From the NCBI GenBank assembly GCA_029204225.1, contig MU831849.1, forward strand, positions 36,656 to 100,655: a stretch of 64,000 nt of DNA. Direction: 5' to 3'. The stretch comes from Diphasiastrum complanatum (taxonomy: Eukaryota > Streptophyta > Lycopodiopsida > Lycopodiales > Lycopodiaceae). Below, piece after piece: positions 10,600 through 20,515 of this stretch (position 1 is the stretch's first letter; every line of letters starts with the position of its first letter). The translations under genes and the position numbers were made by a program. The notes below the pieces were generated by a model. It searched no databases and had not been told where the DNA came from. It saw only the letters and a program-made list of their open reading frames with translations.

Positions 10600-11118
10600 T
10601 TAGTACAAGGTCTTCTTCGTGCACCTTTGGTGGATGAGATAGCTGGTGACGTCTTCAATGAAAGTTATTCTGTTGGTATTTTTCAAGTCCTTTGGAGTGA
10701 AAAAGGGCTTGTGGACTCCTGTTAACCAATGTTGGTCGATCAAGGCTTGGAATCTCTGCGTCCATGGATCGTCAAGGAGTGTTGCTCGATAGTAAATGCG
10801 TGCCACTGGTAATTGATCTTCAATCTTTTTGAAGGCCAACACTTTATTTGGATCAAAAAATATTGGTGCGAGAAAATTGTGCCATTTAGTCTCAATGCCC
10901 ATCAAATATTCTAAGTCTCGAGCATAAGTGGAGGCCGCGTGGACTGTTGGATCAGGGCAGTTGATATAATCTGTTGACAACTGGATTAGAGCCCTTTTGG
11001 CATCTACATCCGTGGTTCATCCGTACTCAGAAGGAATACTTGGCCAATTGCAATTATGGATCGTGATCTGGTCCAAGGGAGTGCCGCAGTACACCCATTT
11101 AGATCATCGTGTGTGTAG
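10600..11118 (-). pseudogene. Distal part of a decayed minus-strand coding sequence, family unknown
   Basis: A 126-codon minus-strand frame (10980 to 10600) encodes a hydrophilic, proline- and aromatic-containing product with blocks such as DPWTQRFQALIDQHWLTG. A second minus-strand frame just upstream continues, across Copia B, the frame found at 15417-15580: the codons on both sides join once the GGGAG target duplication is counted once. So the two regions belonged to one coding sequence before Copia B landed. A frame change and stop near 11003 separate the blocks. I do not recognise the family; a large retrotransposon gag or another transposon protein is possible. Confidence 0.45.
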
Positions 11119-11123
11119 GGGAG

Positions 11124-11919
11124 TGTTAGATTTCTTATGCTCAACCTTAAAACAAATCGTTCAAGTAATGAGCATCCTGAAAAACCAAAGGTCAACAACA
11201 TATTTTTAGGCCTTCACTTTTTTTTTCCTTTGAGATTTTCTATGCCTTAGAAATCATTTTATGACACCTTCGTCTTTTTCGCTCCTTAGCAAAAAATGCG
11301 ACACACTGGCCAAATGGCGAGAATACCTTGGAAATCATTTTTAAAGGCACCTTCGACTTTTTCGTCTTTTTTGCTCCTTAGCAAAAAATGCGACACACTG
11401 GCCAAGTGGCCAAAATACCTTAGAAATCATTTTCAAGGCACTTTCGCCTTTTTCATTTTTCCCCGCATTTTTGGTTGATCAACTTCGTCAACTTATGAGT
11501 AGCCCTAAAAACAGCTGGACAAACAAATATCCCAAAGGCGATTGACGGTTACCAACTTTTGTACATATGCAAAGACTAGCATAAATAGCCTTAAAGGCTT
11601 GTAAGATATTTTCTCTCTTGTAAATCTCTATATTAGCTGAATCAAACTATGTAAGCGTTAATTTTTGAGAATTTCTTTTCCAATCAGAGTTATCTGTAGC
11701 CAGCGTTATCATGCTCAACAAGCTAAAGTTATTACTTCAAGCCATTGTTTTTTTATCAGAGTGCAATTTTTGTCTCACTACTGCGTCGTTCGTTTGTGCA
11801 AACTGTATGAATTCTTCTACTTGAATATTTTTGCTGCTAACTGCTGCGTTTCCGTTCCTACAAGCCAAAGCTCTGAGTAATCGAGCCTCCGCTGCGCTCA
11901 CGACCACCGTTTTTCGACA
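11124..11919 (+). repeat. Copia B 5' LTR
   Basis: 796 bp, TG...CA. It contains three imperfect internal repeats starting CCTTAGAAATC or CCTTGGAAATC at about 11245, 11326 and 11418, each followed by GCGACACACTGGCCAA-like words. An ATAAATAG TATA-like box lies near 11581. Confidence 0.9.
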
Positions 11920-11932
11920 TGGTATCAAAGCA
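11920..11932 (+). promoter_or_regulatory. Copia B primer-binding site
   Basis: TGGTATCAAAGCA directly follows the 5' LTR and is a one-base variant of the Met-tRNA-type Copia site. Confidence 0.8.
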
Positions 11933-12062
11933 GACATTTCAGCAATCTGCATTTTTACTACGGATTATCAGTCTTGTTTCTATCAAGACGTCTTTCTAGC
12001 AAATGCACAGTCAACAATATTTCGACAGTCGTTGTTTCTACCAATGGACTCGTTCAACCAGA

Positions 12063-12412
12063 ATGGATCCTTCATCCAGTTCATCTCTCATTGATAAACT
12101 CGATGGAGATAACTACCATCTCTGGAAATTCAATGAAGGTTATACTTCTAGCCAAAGAACTGTGGGACATCGTTGATGGCACAGAACTCAAACCAGAAGG
12201 TGATGTAGCCGTCATCACCAAGTGGAGACTGAGAGATGGCAAAGCGTTTGCCATGATCACCCTCAACATCAAGGACACTCAGATCAGCCACATACGTGCT
12301 GCTTAGACAACTAAGAATGCATGGGACATCCTAGCAACTCTCTATGACATTAGAGACGTTACATCCAAGCTCCATCTGAGGAAGAACTTCTTCAACCTCA
12401 GAATGTCTGAAG
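12063..12412 (+). pseudogene. Copia B gag fragment
   Basis: From an ATG at 12063 the frame gives MDPSSSSSLIDKLDGDNYHLWKF, a typical Copia UBN2 gag start. A frameshift follows, then KVILLAKELWDIVDGTE and further gag sequence to a TAG at 12304. Homology continues past that stop (AWDILATLYDIRDVTSKLHL and LRMSE) and ends near 12412, where the sequence switches to the opposite strand. The rest of gag, including the zinc knuckle, is missing. Confidence 0.8.
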
Positions 12413-14395
12413 CATTCTCTATCAGAAATGTGTTGATCTTCTGAAACTAAACTCTAGGTGACTGTTTCAGCCCATAAAGTGCCTTGTGAATTCTACATAC
12501 AAGGTGATGTTGCTTATCGTTGAGTTCATATCCCTCTGGCTGTGTCATATATATTTCCTCTTCGATGGTTCCATTGAGAAAAGTGGTCTGGACATCCATC
12601 TAATGAGCTTCGAGATCTGCTATAGCTACAAAGGAGAGTAGGCGTCGGATCGACGCATGTTTGATGATTGGGCTGAAGGTTTCTAAATAATCCAGATCTA
12701 GAATCTGGAAAAAGCCTTTGGCAACTAGCCTGGCCTTGTAACGATTTAGCCTTCTTTCAGCATCGTACTTTGCCTTGAATATCCATTTGCATGGAATTGG
12801 TTTCCGATCCTTTGGCAACTCCGTGAGTGTCCATGTTTGATTCTCCATAAGAGAATCGTGTCCATCTCTAATTTCCACTAGTCAACATCAAGAGTAGACA
12901 TTGCCTCAAAGACTGTGGTCGGTTCTTGTACAAAGTAGCAGGTCGGATCATTCATAAATCTGGATGGAGGCTGTCTGGACCTGTTCGACCTCCTGGTGAA
13001 CTTCTGTCCTCAGATGTGGGTTGACTAGTTGAGGTTCTGACTCATCTTCTGAGTCAGTGTCGAAATTTTGCAGTTGAATCTCTAGATCAGAATTGACTTG
13101 TTGCTCGATCCGTGAGTCAAAATTACCAGCAGCTTTTCCTTTGTGGTCAAGGAATTGGTCTTCCAAGAAAATGACATCTTTACTGGTGAATGCCTTCTCG
13201 GTATCCAAATTGTAGAGCTTGTATGCCTTGTGATTTTGGGAATAGCCGATGAAAATCATTTTTCTACTCTCGTCATCTAGCTTTCTTCTTAGATCCTTAG
13301 GGCTCTGAACGAAAGCGATGCATCCAAACACTTGAATTTGTTTGAGTGATGGTTTTGATCATGTCCACACCTCATAAGGTGTCTTGCCATTCAGGGCTTT
13401 GGTAATAGATCGATTCTATAAGTAGGCAGCTGTAGTAACAACTTCTGCCTAGAACTTCTTTGGAAGAGAGGCATGGGCCATCATGTTCTTGGCACTTTCG
13501 ATGAGTGTCCGGTTCTTCCGCTCAACTACACTATTGGACTGAGGTGAGTATCTGGTCGTGTATTGTTGAAGTATCATGTTGGCCTTGCAGAACTCCTTGA
13601 ATTCTGTGGAGGTGTACTCTCCCTCTCCATCTGTGCGTAGAGCCTTGATATTTCTCTAGGTCTGGTTTTCTGCAGATGCCTTGAACTGCTTGAAGAACTT
13701 GAATGCTTCGGATTTGTTCTTCATATAGTAGGTTGCAGTCCTTCGAGAGAAGTCGTCGATGAAGGTTAGGAAATAGAGATCTCCCCATGTGGCAGCAGTC
13801 TGCATCGGGCCACAAATGTCGCTGTGTACAAGGCCAAGCAAGCCCTTGGATGTATGAACTGAAGGGACTTCTAGCATGCTTGCTGATAATACAGCTTTCG
13901 CATGGAGAAGTTGGCTTGCGCGACTGAAGGCAGGTCTTGTACTAGATTCTGAGCTGACATTTGTTGAATACTGTTGTAGTTAAGATGGCCAAGTCTGTGA
14001 TGCCACAACATATCAGTTGATTCAGAAGTGGCTATGTGAAGAGCTTGATTGTTAGAAGAATAGCAATGGCTGAGTTTGTAAAGATAGCCGCTTCTTCTTC
14101 CGTAGGCTAGAACCTTCTGGGATTTCTCAAGGATTGTGCAGTCTTTTGTATCGAATTTGACCATTCAATCTGAATCGATGATTCTGCTAAGTGAGAGCAG
14201 ATTCGTTTGACCACCTCTTTTGAATTCAACTCTGACTGTTCCTTCAAACTTGATTGAATGCGATGAGTTGTCTCCAAGTTGCACAACTTGAGAGTGGGTG
14301 AACGACTTGTAGTCTTTGAACCAATCGTGATGGTGAGTCATATGTTGTGTTGCTCCGGAGTCTCGGATACCAGAAATTGATTTTATGTTGTTCCT
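12413..14395 (-). pseudogene. Copia B protease-integrase-RT block, inverted
   Basis: On the minus strand, reading from 14395 to 12413, the order is: protease (RDSGATQHMTHHHDW); pre-integrase region (MLWHHRLGHLNYNSIQQM, 13871-14164); integrase core (LVHSDICGPMQTAATWG and FLTFIDDFSR, 13656-13877, then frameshifted); the post-integrase block FGCIAFVQSPKDLRRKL (12948-13331); and reverse transcriptase ([17 protein letters not shown], then FLNGTIEEEIYMTQPEGYEL and ALYGLKQSPR to about 12420). Several frameshifts and stops are present. The YVDD box and the N-terminal part of RNase H are missing at the breakpoint. Confidence 0.85.
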
Positions 14396-14606
14396 CAATC
14401 CGAGTTCTCACTCTCGAAGCAAACATATAGAAATCAGGTATCACTACCTTAGAGAGAAAGTGCACAATAAGGAAGTAGTATTGATTTTCTGCAGAACAAA
14501 TCACATGGCAGCAGATTACTTCACAATGGCTCTATCAAAGGAGCAACATCTCAGATTTAACGATATGTTAAATCTGAAGATCAAAGTTTTTCAGGATCCA
14601 CATTAA
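14396..14606 (+). pseudogene. Copia B RNase H C-terminal tail
   Basis: The plus-strand frame SRSKHIEIRYHYLREK, followed by a stretch ending KIKVFQDPH and a stop, is the conserved C-terminus of Copia RNase H. It sits correctly next to the polypurine tract and 3' LTR, which shows that only the central block was inverted. Confidence 0.85.
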
Positions 14607-14613
14607 GGGGGAG

Positions 14614-15411
14614 TGTTAGATTTCTTATGCTCAGCCTTCAAACAAATTGTTCAAGTAATGAGCATCCTGAAAAACCAAAGGCCGACAACATATTTTTAAG
14701 CCTTCACATTTTTTTCCTTTGAGATTTTCTATGCCTTAGAAATCATTTTAAGACACCTTTGCCTTTTTCGCTCCTTAGCAAAAAATGCGACACTCTGGCC
14801 AAGTGGCCATAATACCTTGGAAATCATTTTTAAAGGCACCTTCGTCTTTTTCGCTCCTTAGCAAAAAAATGCGACACATTGGCCAAGTGGCCAGAATACC
14901 TTAGAAATCATTTTTAAGGCACTTTTGCCTTTTTTGTTTTTTCTCGTATTTTTGGTTGACCGACTTCATCAACTTATGAGTAACCCTAAAAACAGCTGGA
15001 CAAACAAATATCCCAAAGGCGGTTGACGGTTACCAACTTTTGTACATATGCAAAAATTGGCATAAATAGCCTTAAAGGCTTGTAAGATATTTTCTCTCTT
15101 GTAAATCTCTATATTAGTTGAATCAAGCTATGTAAGTGTTAATTTTTGGGAATTTCTACTCCAATCAAAGTTATATGTAGCCAGCGTTATCACGCTCAAC
15201 AAGCTAAAGTTATTACTTCAAGCCATTGTACTCATTGTTGATTTTTATCAGAGTGGAATTGTTGTCTCACTACTGTGTCGTTAGTTTGTGCAAACTGTAT
15301 GAATTTTTCTACTTGAATATTTCTGCTACTAACTGTTGCGTTTCCGTTCCTACAAGCCAACGCTCTGAGTAACCGAGCCTCTGTTGCGCTCATGACCACC
15401 GTTTTACGACA
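14614..15411 (+). repeat. Copia B 3' LTR
   Basis: 798 bp, TG...CA, aligned to the 5' LTR along its whole length with many single-base changes. It carries the same internal CCTT(A/G)GAAATC repeats. Confidence 0.9.
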
Positions 15412-15416
15412 GGGAG

Positions 15417-16990
15417 GAAATGCACATTCATCCTCAATTGGCGTGGACTTGTCACATAGGCCCTGATGGCCGTAGGGTCTCGCTCGAAGAGTTGTTGGCG
15501 CCACTCTATTTGTGATTGGAGTGTGGGAAGAGCTTTCAGCTCGTTGCCCTTGATTGTTTGGGCATAAAAGGATATCTGCTAGCCGCCTCGTAAGGAGTCA
15601 TGGAGATGTTTGGCTAAGAATTCGTTAATTTTCTTTTCCATGGACTTCGCTCGACGAAAAACACAGCTGGCAGATACGGATCGCGAGCCTTGAGTTGTGG
15701 AGGCTTGGCACTCTTCTTGGCTTTGGCTCAGATCTATTCCTTGGCTTAGGTCTTGATCACTAGCGTCGGCTACATCTGAGCCTTGATCTTGTACATTTAG
15801 TCCCTTTGCTTGTTTTCCCTTGTCTTGGTTGGAGCTGGGGGTGGCAATGTATTTGATTGGTGCGGTGGAATCACAACAGGGGCCAGTTGAGGCTGCTGCT
15901 CCATGTGCTTCTGGCACGCCTTCAAGGCATTCTTTGCCTGTGCTAACTCCTGCATTGCCTCGTGTCGGTAATTGTCAAACTTAGCCTAGTACTTGGCAAA
16001 TTTGTCGTTGTCCACCTACACCTACTTTGTGAGGAGATCCACCTCAGCTTGGTTGAGTGGTCTATTGGTAGGTGTGGGTTGTGTGAGCCAGGCCATCTTT
16101 TCTGCTTATAGGGTTGTCACTTCCGCTCCCATGCATAGGTTTTCTATTTCCAACATTGAGAGTTGTGTCTGGAGTGGAGTGAGATGTTGTGTGAGCTACT
16201 GCTGGATCTCTTGGAGCTTCAACTGAGCATCCATGGTAGACTTTGAGAAGGCCGTGATGTACCCTTGGAGATTGGCTTCATGATTTTTGAGTTTCTGCAC
16301 TTCGGATTTCTCTACTTGCTCGTGTTGTTGGGCAATCAGCAGATCTTGCTGGAGTTGGCCGATTTATGCCCGCAGCTGGGTATTACTTGTGGCCAACTCC
16401 AATACTCGGTCGTCCAATTTTTGTTCTTGTGGCTACCGCCTCCTAGACAAATGTGCCCAAGATTTGGTAGGTTGTTGAAATGTCTGTGGGACCGGCCGGT
16501 ATGGTGGTGCTAGTAGGGGCTTGTTGTGATGTAGCCCGGATGACCAATATTGTGTCGCCGTCTTCAATCAGCTTTTCTAGTGATTGCATGCCGTCAGATG
16601 CGGTGGGGTCAGCATGATCAGGCGATGTTGCATACGTTGTTTGCACAAATGCGTCATCAGGCAACGGTTGTAGCCCTCGGTAGCTTTCAGGGGAGAGGTG
16701 GGAGGTGTGAGAGAAGTGGTGTGGAGAGGAGTAAGAACGGACTGCTCGAAAGAGGGGATGACAGGAATGGTGGGAAATTGGAAGACGGTTTAGAAAATGG
16801 ATGGAGACGTGGGAGGTGAGGAGCCTTGGCGAGGTGGCGAAAGATGGATGAGGTGCATCCAAGCCAGGGTGTCGGGAGAGAGTTGTGAATCGAGGGGGTT
16901 GATCTGAAGGAAGACACAACTTCTAGCACAACTGGCTCTCCTATCTTGACTCCAGCTTTTGCATGCATGTACGTACAACCTAGCCATACG
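15417..16990 (-). pseudogene. Proximal part of the decayed minus-strand coding sequence
   Basis: Several minus-strand frames (16919-16443, 15917-15579 and the segment down to 15417) form a broken coding region. One frame around 15990-15880 encodes a helical, Gln/Lys/Ala-rich segment (AMQELAQAKNALKACQKHME) interrupted by stops upstream. Nearer the insertion is QSQIEWRQQLFERDPTAI. It precedes 10600-11118 in the same orientation and reads into it across Copia B. The coiled-coil and acidic low-complexity content suits a structural or gag-like protein, but I cannot name a family. Confidence 0.4.
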
Positions 16991-19014
16991 ACGTGTCGGG
17001 CGATGACTTTGTGGGGAGAGCTTCCATGTTGAGCTACAACAAAATAGAAGGAAACTTCAAGAGCTGCAACAGCCGCATCATATGTAAAAGATTTTGTAGG
17101 CCTTTTTGTAGGCTAATTCTTTCAAATCTAGATTGGCAGCGATTGATTCAAAATCGAAACGAGATTTGATTCATTTGATTAACTGGAATGAACTGCACTC
17201 TATGTAATTCAGATTCACCTGATTCCAAGGGTCAAATCTTAATCAGGTGGAAACACAAATTAATAGAGCCACAATAAACAACAACGAAAACTCTATTAAG
17301 AAGAGAAGGAAAATCATTGAAGCAAGATCAATGTTCATACGGAGCGTACAGAAAAACTTCAAATTAATAAACCACAGATTACCCTTGTTTGGTATGCCAT
17401 GTTAGGGCTAATTTTTATTTCCTTTGTTGCATTGAACACCCTCTAGAAGAACCATTGGCATGTTTTGTTGTTTTGGCCTTATGTATCATGCCTTGTTTGC
17501 ATGTCGTTAGTAAGAACTCTTTTAATGAGAACACATGCATGTTAGTTTAGTCCTCAAATAAGGTTCATGTCTTATAACTCAAGGATGTCACCATAAAGTA
17601 TCCTTTAACGTTGACTTTTTTTCAAACTCCATTGACGACCTCAACACATAGTATTGCCTTTGCAAGGCAAGGCCAAAAAGTTGTCTTGTGCAACATGGAA
17701 ACTAGAGTATTATTTAAATTTGTGCATATCCAATACAGTATTATTTAAACTTAGATTGATAATGGTAACAACCATAGTGTATGGTTGTAAGATAAGTCAA
17801 ACTTGACCATTATTCATAGTTCCTTGTAACTTCTTCAAAATTGTTATAATTAGTTGTCTTTGTTCAAAAAAAATCTTCAACTTGAACTATATATATTAGC
17901 AACCTTGAAATCTAAAAATGTTAGCAAGTTTTAATTGTACATTTATATTCAAACTTCAAAGGAATTAAATCAAGACTGCATATACCATGCCCCACCACTT
18001 AGGATCTCAACACAAGATCAAAATGAATTAAGAGACATAGTGAAAAAGCTTGCATGCATAAAGAAAACTGTAAAAAATTTGCTCAGTTCTTTATTGATGC
18101 CTATTTAGGTACCAATGAGTGCACGATCTCTCTTCCCACCTTCCTAGACTCCAAATCATTGTGTGATCCACCTTTTGTATTGCAGAGGCAATGAATGATT
18201 TTTACGACAAAATTTGCTAACTCTTGAACTGCTCCGCCCACCTCTTAAGATGTCTCATCCAGTTCAAAGTAGGCATTGAACGCTAAATCAAGCATCACTA
18301 CATCTAGTTCCCAATTAGCATGAAGCTTTGAAATAAGAGACTTTTCTCGCATGCAAAGAACCACAAACACATTTCTAACTCAATATGCATTACACATGTA
18401 GATTTCTAACTGGTAAGGCAATCGCAAGTGCACAACATGCATTTTTCAACTGGTAAAGACATTTATGTGCACGTGTAGCTTACTTGTTAACAAAACATGC
18501 AAAACATCTCAAAAAAGCTCAAAATTTGAAATTGTGAATTCAAAGCATTAAAAAATAAGATTATGCTATAGGTCATCGTGAAGATGGCACCTAATTTTTT
18601 TTTCAAAAGATTGCAATACCCTTCTTGCTGGCTCTCATTAGAGAGTGTGTCGCAGGTGCAGCTACAGTGCCTCTGCTGTGCATAGAGGCCCCTCTCCATC
18701 CAAGGGAAGATATCTCTTGTTTTTCCCTTAGCCCTATCCATCACCATTGGATGGAGTGGGCCAGGAGTGCATGTGCACATGGAGTGCACTCCTTAAGCAG
18801 CTCCTTCTTGCTTTGGGAGCGGCCAAAATGACATTCCACTAGGTAATGTCCATGGAGAGGACCGGTGTTGGAAAAAATCTGTCGAGCAGTGGCAGCTGCA
18901 AGCCAGGGGACCGACAAATCATTTCAGGACATGTCTAGTCCATGGATGCACTTTTTTGCTGACGTAATGCACTTTTTTGCTATTTTTTACCATTGGATTG
19001 TGCACTGTTAAATC

Positions 19015-19071
19015 TTTCAAGATGCATGGGCAGTCGAGCGAATATTTCAAGATGCATGAGCAGTCGAGCGA
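19015..19071. repeat. Two-copy tandem repeat, 30-bp period
   Basis: TTTCAAGATGCATG followed by GGCAGTCGAGCGA (19015-19041) recurs at 19045-19071 with one change. Nearby, ATGCACTTTTTTGCT also occurs twice around 18947-18981. Confidence 0.85.
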
Positions 19072-19862
19072 TTCTTCTAGAATTTTGTATTCTTGTGCAT
19101 GATGTATTCTTTTATAAAAGGCTTTCCGCTATGTATGGTGTGTTATGCAAGAGTTGCAAGAGTCATGAGAGGCACACCAGTCGCACAATTTCTTTTTGTG
19201 ATATATAAGAAAAAGTTACATTGTGTACGCCTTTCACTAGACTTTGCATAGGCATTTAATGCCATGTGCCCATGCAATGTCTAACACTCAACTTCAAATG
19301 GGAGCAGCGTGCGTATTCTGCAATGCCACTATTGTGGCAGTGCTAGGGCCCTTCCATCCAACAATGAAGGGAAGGGCAAGGAGAGAGGGGGGAGAGCAAC
19401 ACCTTGGATGGTGTTTGACAGTAATTGGCATGTCAATCCCTTCAAATGCATTGTTGGATGGGCCTGGGCCTTTTTCATCCTCGTGTGTACGTCGCAAGCA
19501 ATGCCAACATATGTGCATTCATGAAAACCCTATCTAGTTTCTTCCTCACAACAAATGACAATGTGACAAGTCAACAACATAGCTGGTCATGGAAGCCATG
19601 TAAAAAATATCCATCATGATCATTACTTATTAATCAAAGTCAGCTTGGTGGGCAACTTCCGTACAGCCTTGGTGGTAGCTTCCGTACACATATAGCCATG
19701 GGGATTAGTGATTACTATAGCTTTTGTGCAGGTTTTAAGGTTTAAAAGAGAAATAGTGCTTTCTATGGTTCAAGAAAATCGGTGTCAAATCAAAATTATC
19801 AAATGCTGCAAGCGATAGACGATGTGAACTTGTAACAGGACAATTTATTTGATAATTTCATA

Positions 19863-19916
19863 GATATCGTTTGAATTTCACAAAGAATGAGATATCGCTT
19901 GAATTTCACAAAGAAT
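19863..19916. repeat. Two-copy tandem repeat, 28-bp period
   Basis: GATATCGTTTGAATTTCAC plus AAAGAAT (19863-19888) is repeated at 19891-19916 with a single T-to-C change. Confidence 0.85.
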
Positions 19917-20515
19917 GATCAATGTATTGTATGTATAGGTATGTTTTGAGTATCGGTTGTCCATGTCTTGGCATACTGGAGCAGCAACCTCCAATTCAAT
20001 TATGCATTTTTCTTCTCTCTCTGTCGTAACAATCTTTTTCTGATTGGCATTTCATTTCAGGCTCAAGAATATATGCGGGCTCTCTGAACTCCTTCCTCTT
20101 GTTGTAGAAGCAACGATACGAAAACGTCACGAAAAGAGAGCAGCATGACTGCCAAATGTCGTTTCTAAATATGTACAACATCTTTTATCTGCCTACCTTT
20201 TCCCATTGTGGTGGTAACTATTGTCTAATCGTAGTTTACATGGTGACGATGTTTCTGGTAAAGAGCTCAATTCCACGAAAACTAATAATAAGTCAAACCT
20301 TTGGGAGATTGTTCACAGTTGAGCTCTTCAAGACCTGATTTTCCTGAGATCTATCTAATAGCATAATGTCTTTTCAACCGTCCTCTTTGCCATTCATTAC
20401 CTTTGTTTCTCTCATTTCCAAACTAGAAGATATGTTTGTAATGAACATGGAGGTTGGTTGAGCCAGATGTATGATCCTAGTACCATAGTATTTACGGACT
20501 TTTGTGGTATGATAC

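Larger units (their letters stand above)
11124..15411 (+). mobile_element. Ty1/Copia retrotransposon B with inverted internal coding block
   Basis: LTRs at 11124-11919 (796 bp) and 14614-15411 (798 bp) begin TGTTAGATTTC and end CGACA. The target duplication GGGAG is perfect (11119-11123 and 15412-15416). A TGGTATCAAAGCA primer site follows the left LTR, and an AAGGGGGAG polypurine tract precedes the right one. Gag (12063 onward) and the RNase H end (to 14606) are on the plus strand, but everything between, from protease to reverse transcriptase, is on the minus strand. The LTRs are clearly more diverged from each other than those of A or F, so this is an older insertion. The element is dead. 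Confidence 0.95.
16991..20515. other. Intergenic DNA with short local duplications
   Basis: No gene recognised. Small open frames such as 18487-18831 and 19244-19619 overlap on several strands and carry no motif. It forms the 3' flank of the TPR gene. Confidence 0.5.

Noticed and set aside
16443-16968. Overlapping long frames on both strands as separate genes
   Set aside because: GC-rich low-complexity sequence keeps several frames open at once; only the minus-strand run that joins across Copia B has support.
18487-19619. Cluster of small frames as a gene
   Set aside because: Frames overlap on both strands, carry no motif and coincide with short duplications.
17000-20500. tRNA or other structured RNA genes
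   Set aside because: I looked for recognisable tRNA-like boxes here and elsewhere by eye and saw none I could support; a covariance-model scan (for example tRNAscan-SE) would be needed to exclude them.
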